From positions 1 through 64,000 of the forward strand of contig JAJXYD010000022.1 of NCBI GenBank assembly GCA_021780695.1: DNA of 64,000 nt, read 5' to 3'. The stretch is from Deltaproteobacteria bacterium. GTDB taxonomy: Bacteria; Desulfobacterota; Syntrophobacteria; Syntrophobacterales; Syntrophobacteraceae. The notes under the pieces are model-generated. The model was not told the DNA's origin. It saw nothing but the letters and a program-made list of their open reading frames with translations, and made no database searches. Positions 16,583 to 24,560 of the stretch are shown one piece after another (positions within the stretch are counted from its first letter, which is position 1; the number at the start of each line of letters is the position of its first letter). The translations under genes were made by a program, and so were the position numbers.

Positions 16583-17926
16583 TCAAACCGTGATGTCTGA
16601 TTGCTGATTGTTTTCAACATAGCTTTGGGCGCCGCTATTCATGCAAAACGCCGTCAGTTCGTGTCGCAGATTATCCCAGGGGGGCGGATTGAAATAGGTT
16701 GGGTAAAGCAGATCCAGGCCCGGGTCGATCAAACGGTCACGAAGGATTTTTTCGGTAAGGACCGTACCGGGGTAGAGCCTGAGGTTACTTATAACTACGG
16801 CCCCAAGATTTGCCCGCCCGGCATGAAGGGCAAAGAGCCTGTCCAAAAGCCGGCGCGTCTGTGCAACGGTTTGATTATTTTCCCCGGGAAGATTTACCAG
16901 AAAATGATAGACGGTAAGCACTCCGGAGCCGGCGGCAAGGCTGGCCGCCTTTTCGATCTGTTGGACGCTAAGGTTTTTATCCAGGATTTTGAGACCATGA
17001 TCGGATGCGCCGTCGGCTGAAAAATAAAGAGTCGTGAGGCCGGAGTCACGGTAGAGCTCGAGGCTTTTTTCCGAAAGCGTATCTTCCCTAAAAAAACCTG
17101 TCCATCCAATGTTAAGGTCTCGTCTAAGGATTTCCCTGCAGACGGCATCGAGGTGATCTTGGGGCTCGTTTACCACGGCGTCTGTGAAATGGACGTTTTG
17201 GATGGAGAAATCTCGCCCCAGGATTTCGAGTTCATCGACTATCGCTTTGGGCTTTCTAAAGCGCACGCTGCAGCCCTGCAGCACCGGGTAGAGGCAATAG
17301 CTGCAATTGTTCCAGCACCCGCGTTTGGTCTCCACGCCCATAAAAGCTACGTAGCGGTTCCTGTTTCCATAGAGGCGCGGTTCAAAGAGAGCCCAATCGG
17401 GCAAGGCAAGGGAATCGAGGTTCATGCAATGGGAAATCGAAGCGCCGCTTGATTCCAATCTGCCCTCTTTTCTCCACAAAACACCGGCTACCGCGCCGGG
17501 AGTGGCCAGGTTTTCAAGAAGCTTTGGGAACAGGTGTTCGGCTTCTCCCGGCACGCCGATATCGACCTGGGGGACCTCCTCCATCAAACGGCGGGCAAAC
17601 AGCGTGAAGGCAGACCCGCCCAGCACTATGACGGCCCTTGGAGCATACCTTCTTAGAAGCGCCCCCAGGGTTTTAAGATGAGGGACAAAAGAAATGAGAT
17701 TTCCCGCAAGAGGGTCGAGATTTCTAAACGACACTGCGGCGACATCAGGCTTAAACGTTTGCAACAGGCTCACCAGGGCCGGCCAGGGAAAGGGGGCAAG
17801 GTTTAAATCCATGCCTCTCACTTCGTGGTCACTTCCGATTACGGCCGCAAGCCTTGCAAGTCCCAGCGGGAAAACCATCTCGCCGCAGTCATGCGTCGAG
17901 ACTGCCTGGACGAGTAGAATCCGCAT
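16583..17926 (-). CDS. bzaD: B12-binding-type radical SAM protein, probable benzimidazole methylase (BzaD-like)
   Basis: 447 residues. An N-terminal cobalamin-binding-like Rossmann domain (residues about 1-140: MRILLVQAVSTHDCGEMVFPLGLARLAAVIG, then VILGGSAFTLF and DIGVPGEAEHLFP) precedes a radical SAM core with GVETKRGCWNNCSYCLYP (CxxxCxxC) and FSADGASDHGLKILDK. In the anaerobic pathway, radical SAM/B12 proteins BzaD and BzaE add methyl groups to 5-methoxybenzimidazole. Which of the two radical SAM genes here corresponds to which step cannot be settled by eye. The start at 17926 is chosen over 17953 because AGGAAAG precedes it. It overlaps the end of the methyltransferase gene by 38 bases, implying coupling. 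Confidence 0.75.
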   Translation of the reverse strand: MRILLVQAVSTHDCGEMVFPLGLARLAAVIGSDHEVRGMDLNLAPFPWPALVSLLQTFKPDVAAVSFRNLDPLAGNLISFVPHLKTLGALLRRYAPRAVIVLGGSAFTLFARRLMEEVPQVDIGVPGEAEHLFPKLLENLATPGAVAGVLWRKEGRLESSGASISHCMNLDSLALPDWALFEPRLYGNRNRYVAFMGVETKRGCWNNCSYCLYPVLQGCSVRFRKPKAIVDELEILGRDFSIQNVHFTDAVVNEPQDHLDAVCREILRRDLNIGWTGFFREDTLSEKSLELYRDSGLTTLYFSADGASDHGLKILDKNLSVQQIEKAASLAAGSGVLTVYHFLVNLPGENNQTVAQTRRLLDRLFALHAGRANLGAVVISNLRLYPGTVLTEKILRDRLIDPGLDLLYPTYFNPPPWDNLRHELTAFCMNSGAQSYVENNQQSDITV

Positions 17927-19499
17927 GGCGCTCTTTCCTGTCGAATAGCACAAGCCCGACGTACTTAACGTAGCCTTGCCTGTGCGTAACGGGGTTCAAG
18001 GATAGACCTGCCCGGCGGGCGGTCTCATAGACGTCTACGCCGCAAGCCTCAAGGGATGGACGCGCTTTTTGGGGAAACCGGCATCGGCGGTCCTGCGGAC
18101 AGGAGGGGCAAACCGGACATGGACCGGCCCCGAAGGCCAGAGCGTCATAATAGCCCTGTAAAAAAATAGACCGTTCCAGAGCCAGAAGCCTCTCGTGAAA
18201 TTGCCCCGAGGGCGGTGAGCCCTGGACCAGCAGAGCGTAGCGGTACCCGGAGACCAGGTCGCGCATTTTGTCTTCGTCCAAAGACGCAGGCGGACAGCAA
18301 AGAGATTCTCCGTAAAGGGCGCAGCCAAACCGGCATTTCAGGCGAACCCAGGGCTCGATGGAAATATCCGAGGCCTCCATTACCCGGGCAAAAGAAAACC
18401 CCTCCCCGACTGCAAGAGAGGCGAGCATCTCCGGGGAACCGACCTCGCGGTATTGGCCGGTCGGCCCCGCTTTTGCCACAAAGATCGATGTATCGGTTTT
18501 AAGGTGAAAGAACCTTATGTTTTCAAGCCCTGCACCGTTTAGCAGACCGAACATTTCTTCCAGCTTGTAGACTCGCCCGTTATAGGTGTTTATAAGCATA
18601 TGAAGGTCGTAGAGCGCACCCTTTACCGGGTCTTGATCGTGGATATCCGAAAGGTAGTCATGGACTATGAGCGTTCCGCCCGGAGCAAGGCAGGCGGAAA
18701 GATTTGCGAGGATCCGGGCGGCCTCCCGGCGGCCATAGGCGTGCACCACATTGGAGATAACGATCAGATCAAAGGACCTTGGAGCAATACACGGCTCGAA
18801 AAGAGAACCGCCAACCGAAAGGGTCCTAGCCCACTTTTCAGGACCGGGATAAAGCTTTCGGGCCGCTCGCAAGGTTTCGGGCAGATCGAAGAGCACGGCG
18901 CGCGAGGCCGGCCACTCTTTTAGAAACGAGCGCCCCCAGGCTCCGGCCCCGCAGCCCGCATCGAGAATGAGGCGCGGCGTAGAGCCGATAAATGCCTTTA
19001 TCCGCTCGAGCGCCTCGGCCGCCTTAAGACCCGCCTGAAGGTCGAGCGCCCGAACATAGGAAAAGGTCCTCTGTTGGTACTGCTCCGCGGATTCGTCCTC
19101 GCACCGCTCGTTGGCCCGCGCACCCTCTCGCACTCTACCGGCAAGCCTTTGCCAGTGGGGGGCAAAGTAGCGCCGGTAGAGAAGAAAATCTCCCAGATAC
19201 CCGGGGCTTTGAGGTACAAGCCGGTTTGAAGCAAGGGGACCGTTGGAAAACTCACCCTCATATTCCACGACCAGGCCCAGAGCGGCAAGGACCTCCAGGA
19301 GCCGCGACAACCCATCGGAATCGTAGCCGGTCTTGCCCGCCAGCATATCCACGGTTGACGGACACTGCGCCAGCAGTCCGAAAATGTTTAAATCAAGAGA
19401 GGCAAACAGCACTTCGGAATACCAGTAGGCCGTAGCCAGATCTTCCAACCTCTGGTAGGTCTCCAAGGCTATGTCGGCATTCTGGTGAACCAGTTTCAT
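17889..19499 (-). CDS. bzaC: SAM-dependent O-methyltransferase fused to DUF2284, BzaC-like
   Basis: 536 residues. Residues 1-110 form a winged-helix dimerisation region as in plant-type O-methyltransferases. Residues about 165-340 are a class I methyltransferase fold with LILDAGCGAGAWGRSF (SAM-binding glycine loop), LFDLPETL, VISNVVHAYGRREAARIL and GGTLIVHDYL. Residues about 355-515 resemble DUF2284, a predicted metal-binding domain: RLKCRFGCALYGESLCCPP, then GPCPVCPSCPQDRRC and RPSLEACGVDVYETA. In the bza pathway, BzaC O-methylates 5-hydroxybenzimidazole to 5-methoxybenzimidazole; operon position supports this role. The Cys-rich tail may hold an Fe-S cluster or corrinoid. The DUF2284 fusion is not something I can assign a role to. 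Confidence 0.8.
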   Translation of the reverse strand: MKLVHQNADIALETYQRLEDLATAYWYSEVLFASLDLNIFGLLAQCPSTVDMLAGKTGYDSDGLSRLLEVLAALGLVVEYEGEFSNGPLASNRLVPQSPGYLGDFLLYRRYFAPHWQRLAGRVREGARANERCEDESAEQYQQRTFSYVRALDLQAGLKAAEALERIKAFIGSTPRLILDAGCGAGAWGRSFLKEWPASRAVLFDLPETLRAARKLYPGPEKWARTLSVGGSLFEPCIAPRSFDLIVISNVVHAYGRREAARILANLSACLAPGGTLIVHDYLSDIHDQDPVKGALYDLHMLINTYNGRVYKLEEMFGLLNGAGLENIRFFHLKTDTSIFVAKAGPTGQYREVGSPEMLASLAVGEGFSFARVMEASDISIEPWVRLKCRFGCALYGESLCCPPASLDEDKMRDLVSGYRYALLVQGSPPSGQFHERLLALERSIFLQGYYDALAFGAGPCPVCPSCPQDRRCRFPQKARPSLEACGVDVYETARRAGLSLNPVTHRQGYVKYVGLVLFDRKERHADSTRPGSLDA

Positions 19500-19646
19500 A
19501 GTGCGTCCATACCTTCTGCCACCTCTTAGCCGCTTTTAACCAAAAAGAAAATCCACCCGGAAACGCGGAAAAGCCGGGATCGAGCCAAAATCTGCACCAG
19601 CCATATCCCTTTTTGTCCTCCGCGCCTCCGGGGTTAATTTGCCTAT

Positions 19647-20954
19647 CTATTTTTTTGCCCCTGAGAGCAGATGGCCGAAAAGGTTGGAAGAGCCCTTGTT
19701 GGCACAAAAATCTCCACACATTGTGCACACTTTCTTGTCCTGGGGCGAGCGGCTGTCACGGATCTCCCTGGCTTTATCCGGGAAAAGGGCGTTTTTAAAC
19801 TGACCTTCCCAGTCCATGTCCCTGCGCGCCTTGCTCATTTCCATATCTCGCGCCCTGGTGCGCTCGGGGTATTTAGCCGTATCGCCTATGTAGGCCCCGA
19901 GGCGCGCAACCCTTACGCCTTCGGTTACGTCTTCCTCGTTTGGAAGGGCAAGATGTTCGGCAGGAGTAATGTAGCAGATGAGATCGGCCCCGTAGCGAGC
20001 GCTGTATGCCGCGCCAATGGCTGCAACCACATGGTCGTAGCCCGCTCCGACATCGGTTGGAATCGGGCCCAGCATATAATAAGGGGCGCCGTTGCTCATC
20101 TTTTTTTCCAGTATGATGTTTGCCTCGATTTCATCGACCGGAACGTGACCGGGTCCTTCAACCATCATCTGGCAACCCATTTTCCTTCCGATTTCGGCGA
20201 GTTCGCAATTTATAAGAAGCTCCTGGACCATCGCGCGGTCGAAGGAATCCCCTATGGCCCCCGACCTCAGCCCGTTGCCCAAGGATAAAACGACGTCATA
20301 TTTCTTTAATATTTCGACGACCCGGTCGAACCTGGCATAAAGAGGGTTTTCCTTTTTATTTTTTTGCATCCAGGCGACCATCGAAGTCCCGCCCTTGCTC
20401 ACCAGCCCCCCGTAGCGGTAGCCCTGCCGCTCGAGCCTCTCGATCGTGTAGAGATTAATTCCGCAGTGAACCGCCATGAAGGATATACCGTCGGCGCACT
20501 GTCTTTCGATAAGATCGAAAAGCAGTTCTTCATCGAGCTTATTTGGGTCTCCGTAGCGGCGAGCGGCCTCGCAAAAGGCCTGGTAGAGAGGCACATTTCC
20601 AACGGGAAGATTTACCGCGGCAAGGACTTCCCTGCGGACCTTATCGAGATCTCCGCCAACCGAGAGCTCCATCAGGGTATCGGCCCCGGCGGCTTCGGCG
20701 GCCCGGGCTTTCCGCACTTCCGCATCAATATCCACGATATCGGTGGACGTACCGATGCTTGCGTTAACCTTGGAGCGAAGTCCCATTCCGATGCCGACTA
20801 TGTTGCAGGGCCGGTTGGTATTTAGGGGAGCAACAATCTGCCCATCGGCTATTCTCTGGCGAATCAAGGCGGGATCGAGCCCCTCCCGCACCGCTATCTC
20901 TTTCATCGCATCGGTTATCACACCCTTTACTGCCTGTTCAACTTGCGAAGCCAT
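19647..20954 (-). CDS. bzaF: ThiC-like 5-hydroxybenzimidazole synthase
   Basis: 435 residues. It belongs to the ThiC radical SAM superfamily: NIVGIGMGLRSKVNASIGTS, MELSVGGDLDKVRREV, VPLYQAF, FMAVHCGINLYTIERL, LSLGNGLRSGAIGDSFD, MVEGPGHVPVDEIEANI, YMLGPIPTDVGAGYDHVVAAIG and CYITPAEHLALPN. The C-terminal cluster motif is CTMCGDFC (CX2CX3C), one residue shorter than the CX2CX4C of thiamin ThiC. BzaF converts aminoimidazole ribotide to 5-hydroxybenzimidazole anaerobically. It is assigned as BzaF and not ThiC for three reasons: it is short, it follows a cobalamin (not TPP) riboswitch, and it heads an operon with bzaC/bzaD-like genes, cobT and cobS. The start at 20954 has AAGGAG 7 bases upstream. 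Confidence 0.88.
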   Translation of the reverse strand: MASQVEQAVKGVITDAMKEIAVREGLDPALIRQRIADGQIVAPLNTNRPCNIVGIGMGLRSKVNASIGTSTDIVDIDAEVRKARAAEAAGADTLMELSVGGDLDKVRREVLAAVNLPVGNVPLYQAFCEAARRYGDPNKLDEELLFDLIERQCADGISFMAVHCGINLYTIERLERQGYRYGGLVSKGGTSMVAWMQKNKKENPLYARFDRVVEILKKYDVVLSLGNGLRSGAIGDSFDRAMVQELLINCELAEIGRKMGCQMMVEGPGHVPVDEIEANIILEKKMSNGAPYYMLGPIPTDVGAGYDHVVAAIGAAYSARYGADLICYITPAEHLALPNEEDVTEGVRVARLGAYIGDTAKYPERTRARDMEMSKARRDMDWEGQFKNALFPDKAREIRDSRSPQDKKVCTMCGDFCANKGSSNLFGHLLSGAKK

Positions 20955-20997
20955 TATTTTTCTCCTTACCTCGAGGAATTTTTTCAAACACCGGGGC

Positions 20998-21041
20998 AAA
21001 AAAAAATCCCCCGGCGCACAATAAAAGCGTCAGAGGATTTG
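20998..21041 (-). terminator. Riboswitch-controlled terminator before bzaF
   Basis: On the minus strand, AAATCCTCTGACGC pairs with GCGCCGGGGGATTT (14 positions, one mismatch, two G-T pairs) and runs into a stretch of about ten Ts. It lies between the cobalamin aptamer and the bzaF start codon, so the riboswitch probably acts by premature transcription termination. Confidence 0.8.
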
Positions 21042-21062
21042 CCGTCTCCCCGGGCAATACAA

Positions 21063-21229
21063 CCGAATGTTAGGTCTTCTGACTCTCGGATCGACCTACA
21101 GGCCGCGCCTTCCCGCCCGTAAAACTATTGAGGCAGTGGCTTGATGCGGCTTTCGTCCCCGATCACAGCGGCGGGTCCGTACCGGAATTTCACCGGCTTC
21201 CCTTTTATGGCGCAACGGCCAGCATTCGG
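21063..21229 (-). promoter_or_regulatory. Cobalamin riboswitch
   Basis: Read on the minus strand, the element contains the hallmark blocks of the cobalamin aptamer: GGGAAGCCGGTGAAATTCCGG, then CCCGCCGCTGTGA, the B12 box GCCACTG (21134-21140), and GGGAAGGCG before a stem closed by GGTC...GACC. The ends pair as CCGAATG / CATTCGG, closing P1. It is followed by a terminator and then bzaF, so B12 should repress the operon that makes its lower ligand. Confidence 0.95.
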
Positions 21230-21296
21230 ATAACTTCCAATTTCACCACCATTTTGTAGAAGAATCAAAGCATCTTGTCAAGCAAACAAACGAGCC

Positions 21297-22034
21297 TCAG
21301 CCTCCCGCATGAACGAGCAGAATCGACAGGTAGTCGGCTTGCACCCTCTCCCGACGCAACCTTGACAGATCGGTCCAGACCTCCTGGCCTTCAAGACCTG
21401 CCCGTGCCACATAGACCGCACGCTCAAAAAGTCCGGCCTCCCCGATAAGATCAAGGAGCGCAGCAAGCCTCCTGCCCACTTTCATAAGTATCACCGTTCC
21501 GCCTGCGGCCAGGGCATCCCTTACAGCATCGAGATCGTCTGAGGCGGGCACTATCACCACCCGCTCCCTGCCCTCGCCCACCGGGAATTCGGCCATGGAG
21601 GCCGCGGCGCTAAATGCCGTTATGCCCGGAACCGTAACTAGCCCCACGCCGGGCAGCCGCTCGCGAAGCGACCTGACCAGGTATATGTAAGTCGAGTACA
21701 AAAAGGGGTCGCCAAGGGTTAGAAAGCAACCGTCTTCACCCGTGCTAAGAACCTGAGCCACGCTTCCGGCAGCCTCGGTCCAATGGGATGACAATTCCCC
21801 CCGATCACCGCTCATCGGAAACACCAACTCGTGAACCTCGCAGCCCGGCCTCAGGTACCCGCCGGCTATGGCAAGGGCGATACTGCCGTTATCGCTTCGA
21901 GCCTTTGGAACGAAAACGTGGTTGCATCTCTCCAGCACCTTCGCCCCTTTTACCGTCATCAGTTCGGGGTCGCCAGGGCCAACCCCGATTCCGTAAAGGG
22001 TGCCGCATCTAACGGATTGCTCTTCGTTGGGCAT
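21297..22034 (-). CDS. cbiL: Precorrin-2/cobalt-factor II C20-methyltransferase
   Basis: 245 residues. CbiL/CobI methylates C20 of the corrin precursor with SAM. Motifs of the uroporphyrin/precorrin methyltransferase family are present: GTLYGIGVGPGDPELMTVKG near the start, GCFLTLGDPFLYSTYIYL and VPGITAFSAAASMAEFPVGEG. The YSTY stretch and VPKA near residue 40 fit the C20 branch. With a cobaltochelatase gene just upstream, the anaerobic (early cobalt insertion) pathway is likely, favouring the name cbiL. I chose the ATG at 22034 because the longer frame to 22124 would overlap the upstream gene with non-homologous residues; its ribosome-binding site is weak. It precedes the riboswitch and is not under its control. 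Confidence 0.9.
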   Translation of the reverse strand: MPNEEQSVRCGTLYGIGVGPGDPELMTVKGAKVLERCNHVFVPKARSDNGSIALAIAGGYLRPGCEVHELVFPMSGDRGELSSHWTEAAGSVAQVLSTGEDGCFLTLGDPFLYSTYIYLVRSLRERLPGVGLVTVPGITAFSAAASMAEFPVGEGRERVVIVPASDDLDAVRDALAAGGTVILMKVGRRLAALLDLIGEAGLFERAVYVARAGLEGQEVWTDLSRLRRERVQADYLSILLVHAGG

Positions 22035-22080
22035 AATAGTCTTATCTCTATTGGAAAAGTGAAAGCTTACCCGCAATATC

Positions 22081-22578
22081 CTAGGCGCGGTATTTGGCAG
22101 CCTCATCGGGGGACATCGGTACAAATTCGCACTGACCTTCGGGCACCGGATATTTTTCCTTCGGCGGCAAGACCAGTTGCCGTACGTCGCTCAAGGTTTT
22201 GGTCTCCTCGATTCTTTCGCGCAAAAGATCGACAAGGTGTTCGTCAAAGCCGAAGCTGCGACCCATTTGCACGCTCACACCTGGAAACTTTTGAGCCTCT
22301 TCCTTCAACATTTCCGGGATATCGAGCAGCAGGTGAATGCCGGAGTGTAAAAAATAGGGAACCACCAGCACCCTGGTTGCCCCAAGTTTTACAACCTTTT
22401 CAAAAATTTCGGGGAAATGGGGTCCAAGCCTCGACATGTTGCACACCTCGACCAACGGATAGCCGTATTTTTCGCGAAGCCGCTGGGCCACCCTCGCCAT
22501 ATCCTTTCCCGCATCCGGCACCCGGCTCCCGTGACCCAGGATTATTACAGCCTCAAAACTTTTCTCATCCACACCCAT
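22081..22578 (-). CDS. cbiX: Sirohydrochlorin cobaltochelatase, small CbiX type
   Basis: 165 residues. It inserts Co(II) into sirohydrochlorin at the start of the anaerobic cobamide pathway. Typical features are VIILGHGSRVPDAG with the metal-binding His, CNMSRLGPHFPEIF and VLVVPYFLHSGIHLLLDIP with the second His. At about 120 residues for the core it corresponds to the single-domain CbiX-S form, extended by a C-terminal tail with a lone Cys (EGQCEFVPMSPDEAA). GGAGG lies 7 bases before the ATG. cbiL follows 46 bases downstream, forming a two-gene unit. Confidence 0.92.
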   Translation of the reverse strand: MGVDEKSFEAVIILGHGSRVPDAGKDMARVAQRLREKYGYPLVEVCNMSRLGPHFPEIFEKVVKLGATRVLVVPYFLHSGIHLLLDIPEMLKEEAQKFPGVSVQMGRSFGFDEHLVDLLRERIEETKTLSDVRQLVLPPKEKYPVPEGQCEFVPMSPDEAAKYRA

Positions 22579-22793
22579 ATTATCCTCCGAAAGGCAGTAG
22601 AGCCTTCCACTATGCAGGCGCGGGGTTTTCTCCCTGCCGCCAAGCCCACGGTTTTACAAAAAAGCCGACCCCGCCCTCTTGCGGTCCAGGGGCCTTCCTA
22701 AGTCTCGTGATCTTGGCCCAAAACGTTTCGTGAAGTCAAGGATATATGCCGGTACTTAAAACCATCGGCACTAAATCGTTGGCAACTTTTGTT

Positions 22794-23390
22794 CTATTTG
22801 GGCAAGTTCGACTCGGAGCGAGGATTTTTCCAGAGGGCCTCGCGTTCTCCGTACACCCGGTTGATATAACGGGCAAGCACGAAAAGGTATGAGGAAAGAC
22901 GGTTAAGGAACCTTACAAGGTCGATTAACCGAACCTGCGCCTCTTCTTTGGAAAACTCTTCCTCCAGGATAACGACGTGCCTTTCGGCCCTTCGGCACAC
23001 GGTGCGCGCCATATGGGCCAGGCCGGCACAAAAATGGCCTCCGGGAAGGATAAATTCCTTAAGAGGCGGCAGTTGGGCGTCCATCCTCTCGATAAATCGT
23101 TCAAGTAGCTCTGTATCGGCCTTTTCCACACTGCCAACCCTTGCAAATCCGGCTGAATCCGCAGTAGTTGACAGCCAGGCGCCCGCCACAAAGAGAACCG
23201 ATTGTACATGCTCGCACTCAACCTTCAAATCGCTCTTATCGGCTGGCAAAAGGGAAATGAGCGCTCCCATTACCGAATTGAGTTCATCGATATCACCACA
23301 TGCCTCAACCCGGGGGTGATTTTTGGCGACCCGCTCTCCGCTATAAAGGCTTGTTTTTCCCTGATCCCCTTTACCGGTATAGGCCTTCAC
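22794..23390 (-). CDS. pduO: PduO-type ATP:cob(I)alamin adenosyltransferase
   Basis: 198 residues, five-helix-bundle family that transfers the adenosyl group of ATP to cob(I)alamin or cobinamide. Diagnostic motifs are YTGKGDQGKTSLYSGERVAKNHPRV (ATP site) near the start, ACGDIDELNSVMG, TVCRRAERHVV and LNRLSSYLFVLARYIN. A GTG start codon is used, with AGGGGG upstream. It supplies the adenosylated corrinoid that CobS and B12-dependent mutases need. It shares the strand with cbiX and cbiL but is separated by about 215 bases, in which I see no clear promoter or second riboswitch. Confidence 0.93.
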   Translation of the reverse strand: MKAYTGKGDQGKTSLYSGERVAKNHPRVEACGDIDELNSVMGALISLLPADKSDLKVECEHVQSVLFVAGAWLSTTADSAGFARVGSVEKADTELLERFIERMDAQLPPLKEFILPGGHFCAGLAHMARTVCRRAERHVVILEEEFSKEEAQVRLIDLVRFLNRLSSYLFVLARYINRVYGEREALWKNPRSESNLPK

Positions 23391-23874
23391 ACTTGCCCCC
23401 TGTGATCAAAAGAAGACCGCCCTGCGCAATGCTTCCCGCAGATGCCCCTTTTGGGTTGCACCGCGTACAAAAACCTTGCATCACAAAATATTCCAAATGC
23501 GGCCGCAACCCTACCAGCCCCCCCCTTCGTAGTCAATGGGGTTGCCGTAGAACAATTTCCTCCCGGTTGCGTTGTTGTATACATTCCGCGGCCAGGGATC
23601 AATTGCGCTCAAGACCGCTTCAACGGTTTGGAATTCACATAGCCCAGTTGTCAGCTCTGCGTGATGTGCCTTCCTCACGAACCGGCAAGAGATTCGATGG
23701 GCAAGGCTGAGAAATATTTTTATACTTGTATTATAAGAGCTTACGTGTTATCTAAGAATCCATATTGCCATGGCGGAAGTCATGGCCGCAATACGCGGGG
23801 AACATCTAAAAACCAGCAAAGTCTGTAATGCCTCATTTGGTTGCTTCCCGGCCAATTTGGACCCGGAGAAAAAG
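23391..23874. other. Intergenic stretch without recognised gene
   Basis: About 480 bases between the divergent adenosyltransferase and small membrane protein genes. I searched for a B12 box, tRNA-like folds and conserved reading frames and saw none. An AT-rich patch at about 23715-23745 could hold promoters in either direction. Confidence 0.5.
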
Positions 23875-24093
23875 ATGAAGTTTGCGAAAATCCTTGGCCT
23901 GCCACTGTCCGTAATAGGATTGATACTCTATTGTACACCTCTACAACGGGTTCTTACCCACCTCTTAGGAGGGGCGGCTCGAACAGGCGCGGCGATCCTA
24001 TTTGCCTCCGGCTGGGCTCTGCTTTTGGGCCATATCCTCTACCACCTGGGCATGAAAACCGAGGAAAGCCGATCTGGAGAAATATCGAAGTAG
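23875..24093 (+). CDS. Small two-helix membrane protein of unknown function
   Basis: 72 residues from an ATG preceded by GGAGAAAAAG. Two hydrophobic segments (LPLSVIGLILYCTPL and GAAILFASGWALLLGHIL) are separated by a short basic stretch (QRVLTHLLGGAARTG), and a charged tail follows. The frame is open further upstream to 23770, but that part lacks a better start and looks non-coding. I recognise no family, and no neighbour suggests a role. Confidence 0.5.
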   Translation: MKFAKILGLPLSVIGLILYCTPLQRVLTHLLGGAARTGAAILFASGWALLLGHILYHLGMKTEESRSGEISK

Positions 24094-24560
24094 AGCAACC
24101 TCGGGCTTGCGCAAAACGATTTCCCTCCCTGCCCTAACCGATTGAATCTTTTATGACATTTGGCGAAATTTTAAAAGGGCTCACCAGGAGGCAAAAATTG
24201 ATTTGAGTTTTCGAAGTCTTACAGCTCCTAAGACAGACTCCAAGCACGGATTGTTCGTCACGCCACACTAAAAAAACCGGAATTCCCGCTCCCCTGCCGG
24301 ACCTTTTCCTTCTTTATCTGGTGTGACGGCCCTTAAGTTCCGTCATATTCCGCCAGACAGGCTGGGCCTGCCGGGAAAATAAAAATATCTAATACAAACC
24401 AAAGCTCTGGAATGTTTATTATAATGAATTAAATATACATTTTCTGCGGTTTTAATTGCAATAGCGTGATTAGACAGGCAGATTTCGGTTAACCTGAAGG
24501 AATTTAGATACAGCGCTGTAGGCTCAAGGCCACAATCTCCCGAGTATGGAGAGTAATGCA
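24094..24560. other. Intergenic stretch without recognised gene
   Basis: About 470 AT-rich bases downstream of both flanking genes. No coding signal, tRNA or convincing terminator was found. A weak CCGG...CCGG hairpin followed by seven Ts on the minus strand near 24270-24295 might end transcription from the flagellar side. Confidence 0.4.

Noticed and set aside
19647..20954. Annotation as thiamin ThiC
   Set aside because: The CX2CX3C motif, cobalamin riboswitch (no TPP riboswitch) and bza/cob operon context favour BzaF.
21831..22733. 300-codon open frame on the plus strand
   Set aside because: Antisense to cbiL and cbiX, with composition typical of shadow frames (Pro/Arg-rich, no domain).
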